Part shown: positions 51,713-62,895 of the stretch, in pieces | Layout: each line of letters starts with the position of its first letter | How positions within the stretch are numbered: position 1 is the first letter of the stretch | NCBI RefSeq assembly: GCF_000687475.1 | Contig: NW_025064823.1 | Location: 34,051 to 98,050 of the forward strand | Source: Ustilaginoidea virens | Taxonomy: Eukaryota; Ascomycota; Sordariomycetes; Hypocreales; Clavicipitaceae | Length of the DNA: 64,000 nt | Direction: 5' to 3' | The notes under the pieces: model-generated | The model's input: only the letters and a program-made list of their open reading frames with translations | The model's database searches: none | What the model was told of the DNA's origin: nothing | Translations under genes and position numbers: made by a program

Positions 51713-51746
51713 ATAGACGTTCGATTCGTCTTAGGGGCTTTTAAAT
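51690..51746 (+). pseudogene. Partial trnN copy
   Basis: The last 34 bp are identical to the trnN 3' end and flank. About 25 bp before that resemble the trnN D and anticodon region in degenerate form. It lacks a proper acceptor 5' strand, so it is not a working gene. Confidence 0.75.
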
Positions 51747-51784
51747 AAATGTTTAAAACTGTATTTTATCTATTACTTATATAA

Positions 51785-54700
51785 ATGACTAAGACAATAA
51801 GAAGTAATTTTCAAGATCATCCTTTCCATTTAGTATCACCTTCACCGTGACCTTTATATACAAGTATATCTTTATTTACTTTAACAGTAAATGCTGCATT
51901 ATCTATGCACTTATTTAATAACAGTCATATATTTTTCTACGTAGCATTAGCTACAGTAGTTGCATCTATGACTATGTGATTTAGAGATATAATCTCTGAA
52001 GGTAAACCTAATATAAATCATTATAATTTAAATATAGCGAGAGCTATTACAACTGATAACATAAACAGTTCATTAATTCAATATAAAAATAACCATAATA
52101 CTACAGTTTTCAATAAAGAAAATGAGTTAGGTCATTATTTAGCTGGTCTTTTAGAAGGAGATGGCCATATTTCATTACCTTATTTAGGTAGTACTACGTT
52201 AAATAGAATACTTAATCCTAGAATAGTATTTACTTCACATAAAAATAATTTAGGTATGTATACTTTTCTTCAATCAGAATTAGGTAATATAGGACGTTTT
52301 CAATCTACAGGTGATAATATAATACGTTATATTATTGGAGATATGAAAGGTATAATTTATATTATAAATTTAATACATGGTAAGTTAAGAACACCTAAAA
52401 ATAAAAGGTTTAATGAGATGATAAAATTTATTAATACTAAATATGATTTAAATATATCTGAAAGCTATTTAGATAATAGTACTTATCTAGAAAATAGCTG
52501 ACTATCAGGCTTTACAGAAGCAGATGGTCATTTTGGTATAAAGTATGTAGATAAAAGAGAAAAATCTGAAATGAAAAGATCTAGAAGTGAAAGTATTTCA
52601 CTTAAGTTCAGATTAGATCAACGTGCATATGATAAATATACATCTACTAGTATGAAACCTATTATGGAAGAATTAGCTTCAACTTTATCTTGTAATTTAA
52701 TTACATATAAAAATAAAACAGGTGAAGTTTTATCTATATATGTTTCTTCTTTTGATAATATTAAAACCATTATTAATTATTTCGATAAATATACTTTAAT
52801 AGGGGATAAGCTTAATGATTATTATAAATGAAAAATTGTTTATAATATGATAAGATCTAAAGAACATCTTACGAAAGAAGGAAGATTAAAAATTAGAGAT
52901 TTAATAAATAAATTATAATGATGTATGTGCCTTCTTTAAATTTAACTAATTGCTGGAAAACCCTTGTTTAAGGAAAATCAGCAGGGAACTATAAGATCGA
53001 TAAATATCTATAGTACCTTCAGAGACTAGACGTTAAAAGTTAATACGTTTCTAACCAATTAATTAAGATATAGTCCAACAAATATAGAAATATATTTTAA
53101 AATTACGACATACTTAGGTAATCATACTCTTGCAGTACAAAAAGGGTTAAACTTAGGTGTTATACTATTTATAGTTTCTGAAGCTTGTTTTTTCGTAGCT
53201 ATATTCTGAGCATTCTACCATAAAAAAGCATTGTGGTTAGGAACCAAACTCCGGGAAAACCCTAAAGCTCTAATAACTAAGCTAAAAATTGAAAGATTTA
53301 TAGTGGCCTCATTAATAATTGAGGGTATAGTAATATCATTAGAGATTCTTGATTTAACCCTAGGAATGGGCTACCGCGGATCTAAATCAGATAGTTATAT
53401 ATCTGTAAAAGAGCAACGAGCAGACGGTTCCTCAATATTTATAAAATATTGTAAGGTGTGCTCTATGTGCCAGGGAAACTTGGTTTTAAAAAATTCTATA
53501 TGAGATATTAATACTATACTTAGTCTATCAAAAAAATATAGTAATTTGCTTAACAAAGGGAGCAAATTAAAAAGAAAAAATATTCTATATTTAAATAATA
53601 TTCAAAAACATTCTTACTCTACTCAAACTACATTATTTCAGTCTTCCTATTCTATATTAAATCCTTATTATGTAACAGGGTTTACCGAAGGAGAAGGGTG
53701 TTTTTTTATAGGTGTTAATTCTGATTCTAATTATAAAACAGGTTATAGAGTAAAAGCTATATTTCAGATAGGTCTTCACATAAAAGATATAGCCTTATTA
53801 CAAAATATTCAATTGTTTTTTGGTTTAGGTAAAATCACGAAGCTAGGATCCGAATCTGTTCAATATAGAGTATCTAGCTTAGAAGATTTAAATTTTATAA
53901 TTAATCATTTCGATAATTATCCTTTATTAACACGTAAACATTCGGATTATTTACTTTTTAAAGAAGTAATAAATTTAATGAAAGAAGGTAAACATCTTAC
54001 TTTAGAAGGTTTAAATAGAGTTATTTCTATTAAAGCCTCATTAAATAGTGGAAAATTATCTAAAGAATTAAGCTTAGCTTTTCCAAAAATAGACTCGGCT
54101 TTAAAACCAAGAACTTTAAAAAGTAAATTACAAGATTTACATTGATTAGCTGGTTTTACTGATGCTGAAGGGTGTTTCTTTATAGCTTTAAAAAAATCAG
54201 TCGGGAATAAATTAGGTGAAACAGTATGATTAAGATTTATTTTAACTCAACATAATAAAGATAAAGAACTATTAGAAAGTTTAATATCTACATTAAATTG
54301 TGGTAGACTTATATTGAAATTAGGGTATGGAGAGTTTATAGTTGAAAAATTTACAGATATTAGTGAGAAAATTATCCCTATTTTTGATAAATTTCAATTA
54401 CAAGGTCACAAATTAAAAAATTACGAAGATTTTAAACAAGCGGCTTTACTTATAAAAAATAAAGCCCATTTAACTAGAGAAGGGTTGGATGAAATAAAAA
54501 AGATAAAAGGTAGAATGAATAAAAATAGAGTATAGTACTAATATAAAAATTTTTTAAATTAAAACGTCGCTTGCGTTATAAAAATGAGTGCTTTAACACC
54601 TACTGTAGAATTAGGTGCTCAATGACCACCTATGGGTATAGAGCCTGTAAATCCTTTTGAATTACCTTTATTAAACACGGTAATATTATTATCTAGTGGT

Positions 54701-55063
54701 GCAACTATAACATACGCGCATCACAGTTTAATTAAAGGAGAAAGATCAGGTGCTATATACGGTACAATATTTACAGTATTATTAGCAATAATCTTCACTT
54801 GCTTTCAAGGAATAGAGTATAACGTATCATCATTCACAATAAGTGACGGTGTATTTGGTACATGTTTCTTCTTCGGTACTGGGTTCCACGGATTCCACGT
54901 TATCGTTGGAACTATATTCTTAGCTGTAGGATTATGAAGAATATTCTCATACCACTTAACAGATCATCACCACCTCGGATATGAAGGAGGTATATTATAC
55001 TGACATTTTGTTGACGTTGTATGATTATTCTTATATGTTTCAATGTACTATTGAGGATCTTAA
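51785..55063 (+). CDS. cox3: Cytochrome c oxidase subunit 3, 3 exons
   Basis: This is the third core subunit of complex IV. The exons 51785-52003, 53108-53221 and 54587-55063 join to 810 nt (269 aa, stop TAA). Landmarks are [81 protein letters not shown] and [20 protein letters not shown]. The ATG at 51785 fits. Confidence 0.96.
52004..52918 (+). CDS. LAGLIDADG endonuclease, cox3 intron 1
   Basis: The ORF is fused to exon 1 and ends at TAA 52916-52918 (about 305 codons). Motifs: [13 protein letters not shown] (near residue 47) and [13 protein letters not shown] (near residue 167), with the inter-domain [17 protein letters not shown] typical of the cox1 intron 3/4/5/7 subfamily. Intact. Confidence 0.88.
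52004..53107 (+). mobile_element. Group I intron 1 of cox3 (after nt 219)
   Basis: The intron lies between DIISEG and TYLGNHT (exon end T52003, intron end G53107). The core follows the ORF, about 52945-53085 (ATTGCTGGAAAACCC, AATCAGCAGGG, CTTCAGAGACTAGACG, GATATAGTCC). Confidence 0.88.
53222..54535 (+). CDS. LAGLIDADG endonuclease, cox3 intron 2
   Basis: The ORF is fused to exon 2 and ends at TAG 54533-54535 (about 437 codons). Around 100 N-terminal residues are core RNA read as protein. Motifs: [13 protein letters not shown] (near residue 153) and [13 protein letters not shown] (near residue 308), both with intact acids. It is the best-preserved member of the nad4/rns-2/atp6 subfamily. Confidence 0.88.
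53222..54586 (+). mobile_element. Group I intron 2 of cox3 (after nt 333)
   Basis: The intron lies between FWAFYH and SALTPTVE (exon end T53221, intron end G54586). The core at 53245-53465 (CCAAACTCCGGGAAAACCC, GGGCTACCGCGGATC, AAAGAGCAACGAGCAGACGG, TAAGGTGTGCTCT) lies inside the fused ORF. Confidence 0.88.
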
Positions 55064-55372
55064 TTGAAAATAATACTTATATATTAGATTATCTAAACGG
55101 ATATGAGCAATATAATTTATTGCACTTTAAATTATTTAGATCTATTAGTGATAGAATAAAATAATTTATAAAGAAAAGGTTGTCATAGGTAAGACAAAAG
55201 ACGTTAAGTTGAATGTTCGATTCATTCCCTTTTCGATTAGAAGAAATTGCTTCTATTTTAATAAAATATTTATCTATTTCTTAATCTATTAGATCTTTTT
55301 TTTAGACTATATTGAGTAGGCTGCGCCTACGCAAGCTCTATTTTTTAGTCTTAAATAATTATATTTTAAATG
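55064..55372. other. cox3-tRNA spacer with a tRNA-like remnant
   Basis: At 55173-55233 GAAAAGG pairs with CCTTTTC. A D arm (TTGTC...GACAA) and a T arm (GAATG-TTCGATT-CATTC) are present, but the anticodon arm is too short and has no 5-bp stem. Near 55321 lies the GCCTACGCAAGCTC repeat module. No other gene is seen. Confidence 0.5.
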
Positions 55373-55443
55373 ATAATCATAAGTTAAAGGGAAACTATTC
55401 GTTCGCCATACGAAATTTGTCAGTTCGATTCTGACTGGTTATA
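55373..55443 (+). tRNA. tRNA gene with apparent anticodon GCC (identity unsure)
   Basis: Good cloverleaf: the acceptor ATAATCA pairs with TGGTTAT, the D arm is AGTT...AACT and the T arm is GTCAG-TTCGATT-CTGAC. The anticodon stem TTCGT/ACGAA encloses the loop TCGCCAT. That puts GCC (Gly) at positions 34-36, with C instead of the nearly universal U at position 33. A tRNA-Gly(UCC) gene follows directly, so a second Gly tRNA would be odd. Confidence 0.6.
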
Positions 55444-55517
55444 AAGAGAGTATAGTTTAAGGGTAAAACCGTAGCGTTCCATGTTACAAATCCGGGTTCG
55501 AATCTCCGGTATTCTTA
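55444..55517 (+). tRNA. trnG: tRNA-Gly (UCC)
   Basis: The anticodon stem GTAGC/GTTAC encloses the loop GTTCCAT, giving UCC. The T stem CCGGG/TCCGG has an 8-nt loop, and the acceptor has one mismatch. It abuts the preceding tRNA gene. Confidence 0.82.
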
Positions 55518-56613
55518 TAAATATATTTCATATTAAATTATAATTAAGATTGTAATTAATTTAGTTTAGTAGCCCTCTGGCTACTAAATAGTCAGCGTTA
55601 ATTAATAGATTAGAATTAAAGTATGAAATATTATTATATATATATTATAATGTTTATTATTAAAATAAATAAAGACTAAGAAAGCTAAACAAGCTAAAGC
55701 TGGACCGATTCTATAAAAATTAAGAAATAAAAAGGGGTAATGCTATTCGAGGTGGATATAATTTAAAAGTTAATCTCCTGAAGCTCCCCTTGCCTTGCCA
55801 TGCCGTCAAGGCAGGGCAAAGGGACAATAAATAATAATTATAAAAATAAATAATAGAGATGTTGAATAACCAAAATAAAGAGTAACAATTCTATTATATA
55901 GAATAGGTACGTAGCGTATTAAAATGACGGTATTCTAAAGTAAAAATAAAAATAAAAATATAAAATACATTTTGGTATATATATCTAAATTGATTAAAAT
56001 AGAAGGTTGTATGGCAACTTAAAGTGAAAAACACAACTAGGTGTATAGGGAGGGGATAACTAATAAGGTGTAAATGCGTCTACCTTCCCCCTGTTTTATT
56101 TAACCTAGTTTACGCTAGGTTAGTAAAACTATGAAGGCCCAGAGGTAGTAATAATGTTCTATGATCTTTCGTCTCAACATAAAATAGAATAAAAAGATTT
56201 TCTATATATATTCAGCTACTAATCAGATCTTATTTACTGTGATTCAAGATAGTAAGTGGTAGTAACCAATAAGTCCTTTATAATTAAAATTGTCTTTATG
56301 ATCATATTGTGCGATATGAAATTTCCTGCTGGCTTCGCAGCAGGAAAATTAGATACTTTATTTTTACCTAATAATTAGTTAATTATTGTGAATGTAAAAT
56401 ATTTAGACGGCAAACGGATGTAATTTAATTGTTATTTGGTAGAATAGGATTTTAAGTGTTTATATATAATAATGTTAGATTGTTTGAACTGTGAACAGTT
56501 CAAACCTAACAACCCGTGAAATTTCTGAGGACAGTTATATAAATTAATCTAAAAGCTTTGAAATATTTCTATTAAATATCTTTCCTTATTTAGGTAATTT
56601 ATAAATATAAAGT
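55518..56613. other. 1.1-kb trnG-nad6 spacer rich in hairpins
   Basis: No coding frame is recognised. Inverted repeats include AGTAGCC-CTCT-GGCTACT (near 55566), GCCTTGCC...AAGGCAGGGCAAAGG (near 55792, similar to the 31-bp GC inserts), TTTCCTGCTGG...CAGCAGGAAA (near 56320) and GTTTGAACTGT-GAACAGTTCAAAC (near 56483). It might hold a structured RNA, but I cannot identify one. Confidence 0.55.
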
Positions 56614-59194
56614 ATGAATAAATTCTTTTCTGTCAAAGAAGTTTTAATCTCGGGTTATACAGTACAATCTCTAGAAATATTAAGTGTAATAGCATTATTA
56701 TTAAGTATAGCCGTCATAATAAATAAAAATCCTATAGGTTCATTATTCTATTTAATAGGTTTGTTTGGATCAATATCTGTATATTTGATCTTATCAGGTT
56801 TAACATTTATAGGTTTTTCCTATTTAATAGTCTATATAGGAGCAGTATATCTACATATAATTAGATTTTTTTGATCTAAAAATGCTGCGTGAGTAAAAAT
56901 CTCACTCTACAAGGTAGATTTAATTAGAAAAATTTTTATTAAGAACTGGGCACAAAATTCACTATTTATTTATAACACCGAAGCTAATACAGTAAGCTGG
57001 CTTCTCTGAAGAAGGCAAGGCTACAGTTAAAAATAAACCTACTATTATTTTTATACTAAAATCAAAGTATTTATGACTTAAGTCGAACTTACAACATAAA
57101 AAGTTTTATTCTACTTATACTTGTGCTTCGCTAGAAAATACCCAGGAAAATTTTTTGAAGTGATTTTCAGGGTTTACAGATGCAGAAGGTAATTTTAATA
57201 TCACTTTTTTTAAGAATAAGCTAGGTAATATATCTAGTGTGACCTTTAGATTTACAATTGAGTTGCATATTGACGATAAGAATACTTTAGATACTATAAA
57301 AGAAAAATTAAATATAGGTAATGATATTTCAGTTTACGGTAATAGTTGTAAATTCACAGTTACACACCCAAAAGATATTTGTAAATTACTAGAAATATTT
57401 GATACTTATAATTTAAATACCACAAAATATTTAGATTATTTAGATTTTAAAGAAGCTTTTAAATTTTATAATGAAACAATTAAAACCGTTTCAGATGGCG
57501 ATGATAAAATGTTTAATAGATTATTAGATATTAAAAACGGAATGAATAGTAACCGTACTAATTCCCATTTTCCATTAAAATTTCGAATTGCTATCTCTGA
57601 TTCTTGATTATTAGGATTAATTGAGGGAGATGGTTCATTTTATCTAGACCGAAGTAAAATAGAGCCTATCTTTTCAATCGCACAAAGTAATTTACAATCT
57701 TCTCTTCTAGAAGAGATAAAAAATTATTTAATAAATAGATTAGGGTTTGATGAATACTCCAGATTTAAATTAAATAATACATCTGTTATTAGTACAGTAA
57801 AAGGCAAAGAGGTAAATAATAGTAAATATATAAATGTGCTTAAAATAAAAAATACTAATGTTTTAATAAATTATCTAATACCTTATCTAAATAAAATGAC
57901 ATTTATTAGTAAAAAAGATTTAGATTATACAGATTTTAAATTAATTTGTAAAGCTGTATATAATGGTTCTTATAGAACAGAAAGTATAAAACAATTAATT
58001 ATTAAACTATCTTATTCTATGAATAACTACAGATTATCTACTAATTCTGATATAAATAAATTAAAGAGTTTATCAAGTCAAGATAGAGAAAAAATAATTA
58101 ATGCTAAGCCTACTATTAGACATTTATATGATGGCCGTCAATTAGATATAGTTACTGGAAAACCCATTAATAGGCGTTGAACTAATAGTATATTTAAGAT
58201 TAAAAATGATCAAGGAAAAATATTATTAGCTTCAACATTAAATGATGCTGCTAAAATATTAGGTGTAGAATACAGAACAATAAATAGACATTTATCATCT
58301 TCGGAGGCTTTACAGGCTAATACTGAATATGTAGTAATAAATAATTATAAAATTAAAAGAATATCGGTGTTTAATTAATATTATTATAAAAGGAAGAGTA
58401 GTTTTGTAGCTTATTTTTACCCTGAGGGTGCTACGCAAGGATTAATAAAAATGAAAAGAATTAAATTAGAGGAAATGAAAGAAGGTTACAACCGTACAAT
58501 TTCCATACTTGTAGAAAAATTAGGTGAAAACGGTTAACGATGTCCTAGTTGAAGACCGTCGGCAGTTGTAAATGTCGCTACAGACTGGTTCACCGGAGTT
58601 AGGTTGTAATACCTGTTCAAATGTACAGTCGAATTCTATAACGAAAATATCGTAAGGAGGATGGACATACTATAACTAGTATTATCTTTATATGGAGATA
58701 GAAACTCCTGGGAGTAAAAAGAATATTCCCTGAAATATAACACACATTATATTTTAGTTAATTAGAATTGATCTATTTTATTCTTATTTATATTAATGCT
58801 AATTAATATAAGAACAAGTGAATTACAAAGTAATAATGTAAATAGTATACCATTAGCTTTATTTATAACAATATTATTTAACTATGCATTATTCCACTTA
58901 TTACCTTATTATATTGTTATATTAAATAGTTATATTAGTAAATTAAGTAATATATTATATTATATACGTATAAATAAATATAAGGATATATTAACCACAA
59001 GTAAAAATTTAGATCTAAATACACATAATATTATGTTTGTAACAAGTAACAGTTGAGATGGTACTATAACAGAAACAAGCCATATCTCAACAATAGGTAA
59101 TATATTATATACATCTTATAGTTTGTGATTATTCCTTGTAAGTCTAATTTTATTAGTAGTAATGGTAGGAGCAATCCTTATAACAATAAAATAA
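56614..59194 (+). CDS. nad6: NADH dehydrogenase subunit 6, 2 exons
   Basis: This is a membrane subunit of complex I. The exons 56614-56846 and 58771-59194 join to 657 nt (218 aa, stop TAA). Landmarks are NPIGSLFYLIGLFG, GFSYLIVYIGAV joined to SILFLFILMLINIRTSELQ, and the C-terminal HISTIGNILYTSYSLWLF. The join restores the conserved YIGAVSILFLF stretch. Confidence 0.94.
56847..58770 (+). mobile_element. Group I intron of nad6 (after nt 233)
   Basis: The intron splits the Val codon of YIGAV (exon end T56846, intron end G58770). The 3' core lies at 58480-58720, with TACAGACTGGTTCACCGGAG and TAAGGAGGATGGACATACTA. It resembles cob intron 2 in type rather than the CAGAGACTA introns. Confidence 0.85.
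56996..58378 (+). CDS. LAGLIDADG endonuclease with C-terminal NUMOD-like domain, nad6 intron
   Basis: Open from 56996 (no obvious ATG near the start) to TAA 58376-58378, about 460 codons; it is not fused to the exon, whose frame stops upstream. Motifs: FSGFTDAEGNFNI (near residue 58) and LLGLIEGDGSFYL (near residue 205). The C-terminal 60 residues (FKIKNDQGKILLASTLNDAA and KILGVEYRTINRHL) form a NUMOD1-like DNA-binding element. It resembles the dead genes at 1824 and 48470. Intact frame. Confidence 0.85.
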
Positions 59195-60321
59195 TAGAAA
59201 GTTATCTAGTTTTATACGACTGCCCTAGCTAACTGTAAGGAAGCTAGCCTGAATAGAGTCAAATATCCAAAAAATTTAGTTATATTGGCAAAACTTTTGT
59301 TTAGTATACTAAACATTAAAGGTTCAAATCTTTTATTTTGATCGTAAGGTTTAATATAGACTATATACATTAAAAATTAGTCTTTTTTATTAAATCTAAA
59401 AATATCCAAGAACAAATGAAACAATTCACAATTAGGATATTATTTAGCTAAATTGAAAGAGATGCTAATATATGAACTCCACGTGTGATATAATTAACTC
59501 AAGAATATAATACGCAAATTATGTTTACTTTTACCAAATACCTTTATAAATAAATAAAATTTTAGGGTGCTTCGTTTAGGAGGTTTTTACATATCTAAGT
59601 TTAAATGATTAGTAGTTATTCAGTAAATAAGAAAGATACGGGAATAGAATTAAGGATAAATTTCGTACTCCTAATATATCGAGTGATATATTAGTTAAAT
59701 TATCCGTATGTTACATATATAGCTTAATTCCCATTAGACAAAAGTGATATATTTTCTATTGCTTTATTAGTAGGAATGAGAGATACCAAAGGTAATTTAC
59801 AGATAGCTTTAAAGGAGTAAAGATAAAAAAAATACAAATAGTCTAAAATAAGATAAAGGCAGAATAATTTGTAGTTTCACTACTCCTCTAATTTTTATTA
59901 TCCCTAATCCCTCCGGGATTCGCGCAAGCTAGGGATATGAAATTAAGAAGTAATAACCCGGAACCGAGACAAAAAAGATAGAGATACCTCTTAATTTACC
60001 CTGTTTTTAAGTGAGATATATCAGATTCCATTTTCTAGGCGAAACCTTGCAATATAAAATAGAAAATGTTAGAGTATTTGTAGTTAAAGTTAATTATAAA
60101 CATTGATTGGTTAAAGATTACTTGAAAAATTCCCATTTATGAGTAGTAAGTATATTAATTATTTATATTATGTAGAAGGTTTTAAATATTTAGGTAAACG
60201 TTTGACAAATGAATAAATTATTCTAGTTCTGATTATAAAAAATAAGAACTTTAGTTTGCGTAGCCGAACAATAAGAGAACTTATTATAATGGAGAACATT
60301 TAAAAAAGTTTTACTTAAAAA
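59195..60321. other. nad6-trnV spacer with LAGLIDADG debris and a tRNA-like hairpin
   Basis: At about 59271-59341 a tRNA-like fold (CAAAAAA with TATTTTG, T arm AAAGG-TTCAAAT-CTTTT) has a fully palindromic anticodon arm (TGTTTAGTATACTAAACA) with no clear anticodon. At 59420-59830 LAGLIDADG debris reads QLGYYLAKLKEM, then VGMRDTKGNLQI in broken frames. A copy of the GCAAGCTAGGGATATGAAA repeat lies near 59924. No intact gene. Confidence 0.55.
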
Positions 60322-60393
60322 GGGAGATTAACTCAATGGTAGAGTGACTGTTTTACACGCAGTAAGTTAAGAGTTCAAGTCTCTTATCTCCTA
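60322..60393 (+). tRNA. trnV: tRNA-Val (UAC)
   Basis: The acceptor GGGAGAT pairs with ATCTCCT, the anticodon loop TTTACAC gives UAC, and the T arm is AAGAG-TTCAAGT-CTCTT. Confidence 0.9.
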
Positions 60394-61781
60394 TAAAAAA
60401 ATTCGATTTTTTCTATTAGAATCTTCTAGATTATATTTTAAAGGATTAAGCCCTTTTTTATCATTAATATAATACATGATGATAACAAAAAATGCTTGAA
60501 TAACTAAACCACGGAGTATAGTCTTAAATTTTACACTAGACATTAAATATTGTCTCCGACTATTAAAATGTAAAAATTGAGATATGGTATCTGACTTAGA
60601 TATCAATCTAAGACCTTATGATGTGTTATTTAAAAGTTTATTTAGTTATAAAGTAAGTATATTAATACCGAAATATTACTAGATATAAGAAATAAGTTAA
60701 TTTAAGTAAGCTATCTAAGAATTTATTTTATACAAATATATAAAATAAATATTTTTTTCTATCTATATAAATAATATAGAGGTATTTAACATAACAAATC
60801 CCTCAAATTTCACGTATGTATCCTGCTCTTTTTCCTAGCTTTTTTTGTAGGCTCCGCCTACTAAAAGGGTTTTTTTTATTTCCTTCTTTCTCTTCGTAAC
60901 AGGGAGATTACGCTCTACCCCTTAAGGTTGGCTTGCTGACTGACTTCGCAGCAGAAGCAAGATATTCTTAATTTTTTTTTTAGGATAGCTTGCTATTATT
61001 TTTAATAAAAAAAAATACAAGGGCGCCCGACCTAAACGTATCCTAAACTTAATCCGGCTTAAAATTAAGGGTAAAATCGCATGTACAATCTGTTAGCCTA
61101 AAACCAGGAACGTGCTGTCGGTCGTCCATCCAACTTAGGATACTAATTAATAAGGATATGGTTATAACGTTTCCGAAAAAAATGTATGTCTTGAAAGTAT
61201 CACTGTAATTGATAAAATAAGTCCACCGTAACACAGCAGTAGCTTAATACTATGAAAAAACATAGCTTAGTCTAGCGGGTTACGGCTTGAAGGCCCTTAA
61301 ACCAGAATTAAGGGTTGTATATACAAAATGTTAGGCTTAAATCTCCATAGCCTCCCTTAACCTAGTTTAAGTGAATATAACGCTTAAAGTAATTTTCTAC
61401 AATTTAAAACAAAACTATGAAAAATTTCAAGAAATATATATACTCTATTGGAGTACCGGTTTACGTATGGACTAGCTTATATTGTAGACATAACTAAAAC
61501 TTTTATGTGTTTTATATTAAGCTTATTAACTAAGGTTTCGTTAGACATACCTAAGTTGTATTAGATCGTTAAATAAGGTATTATTGCTTAGTTTGTGTGT
61601 AACTGGTGTTTTGTATTCTGGTTGTTGTTTATTCTTAAGTATAGTCTTTATATTTCTTTCTATTATGTGTTAAGTGTTTTAAACTAGTATCGTATCTTTT
61701 TTCTTTTTAATCTTAATGAAAAATGTTTTTAAACAAATTGGGGTTATTTGCCCGTGGTTTAGTATCACACCATTAAGGTAG
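60394..61781. other. 1.4-kb stretch without a recognised gene
   Basis: AT-rich DNA with G/C-richer islands near 60840-60960 (including GTAGGCTCCGCCTAC, a palindrome) and 61020-61350. The latter island contains a strong hairpin CCCTTAA-ACCAGAA-TTAAGGG near 61300. Frames on the minus strand at 60391-60606 and 61049-61234 are short and match nothing I recognise. Confidence 0.45.
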
Positions 61782-62370
61782 TAAATTGTTAGACCATTCA
61801 GAGAATTTAGAGGAATCTAAAATTAAGCTAAATAGAGATACTAAGCTAGATGAAATAGCTAATAATAAACAATTAAAGGATAATTGTTTAAATATTTTAT
61901 CTAAGAAGGATTCTTGAAATGGAAAGGAAATGGCGTTATTTGAAGATAATATGTCTTTTTCAAAGAACAATTAAAAACTGCTGAATAGAAAAGGAAGGCT
62001 GTTTTAGATTCTTTAAATGCTATTCAAATAATAAACAGAATCTACAAAATAATGATAAAGATATGCTTTCTGTTACTGAGGAGATTAATAAATTATTGGA
62101 TAGATTTAGTAATAGTAAGGGTGGTGGTCATAATTTTATCTCTAATTTAAATGATATATAGAACTATCTAAATAATATGACTCTTTTATAAGAAGCTTCT
62201 TTATTACATATATTATGTTAACTCATTTTAAGATATTAATAGTGTTTTTAGTAATGAAATTAATATCCATCTTTATATGCTTTTTTTAAGTTACGTAATA
62301 AATTACAAATATATTATTTCATATTAAATATATCTATATTGTTTATTCTATGTTTAGTAGCCCGGAGGGC
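61782..62370 (+). pseudogene. Remnant of an unrecognised protein gene with C-terminal membrane part
   Basis: A broken but protein-like stretch: LLDHSENLEESKIKLNRDT, then DSLNAIQIINR after a frame change, then DKDMLSVTEEINKLLDRFSN, and NEINIHLYMLFFKLRNKLQI with hydrophobic ends. At least three stops or shifts separate these. The polar, coil-like first half followed by membrane helices recalls hypothetical ORFs of fungal mitochondrial DNAs, but I cannot name it. Confidence 0.4.
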
Positions 62371-62721
62371 TCGATATTAGAATAAATATTCTAGCTATAT
62401 ATTGTTTAAATTAGATTTGTCTAGAATATTCTTAAGAGTATTGTAGGATAATACTTTTAATATTAGAATTATAAGATGGAATTAATCTAGTGTTATGTAT
62501 TTGAAAAGATTTGTACTTTATTTAAATACTAATAAACTAGTATTGTATTTTAAAGAAAAAAAATGATTATAATTATGAATACTCTGTTAGAGTTTCATAA
62601 AATAAATATTAATTTGTTCTCGTAGTTTTTAGGTAAAGGTAAAAAAGATTATATGTTAGGGCTACCAGGTCGTAGGATGAATTACCATACTTTACTGTTA
62701 GGTAGTAACTACTTACCCCTG

Positions 62722-62758
62722 TTTTTACTTCTTAGTTTGAAGTAAAAACTAAGAAGCG
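62722..62758. repeat. 37-bp hairpin repeat, second perfect copy
   Basis: Identical to 1763-1799 over 37 bp. A truncated copy (AGTAAAAACTAAGAAGC) follows at about 62869-62886, after a GCTTGCGCAAGC palindrome. Confidence 0.8.
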
Positions 62759-62895
62759 AAGGATTGCTGTGTCTTCCCTTAACCTCTCAGGTACAAAAGA
62801 TATCTTTTTATTATGCGTATACTTTTTAGTTTTACCCCTCCACGAGTCCTAGCTTGCGCAAGCAGAGGGTAGTAAAAACTAAGAAGCAAAGCAGT

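Noticed and set aside
61049..61234. Minus-strand 61-codon frame containing WMDD
   Set aside because: Too short, only one loose match to a LAGLIDADG_2-like WxMDDG pattern, and no second motif nearby.
61259..61353. Possible tRNA-Leu or tRNA-Gln fold
   Set aside because: There is one strong hairpin (CCCTTAA/TTAAGGG), but no acceptor or T arm can be paired on either strand.
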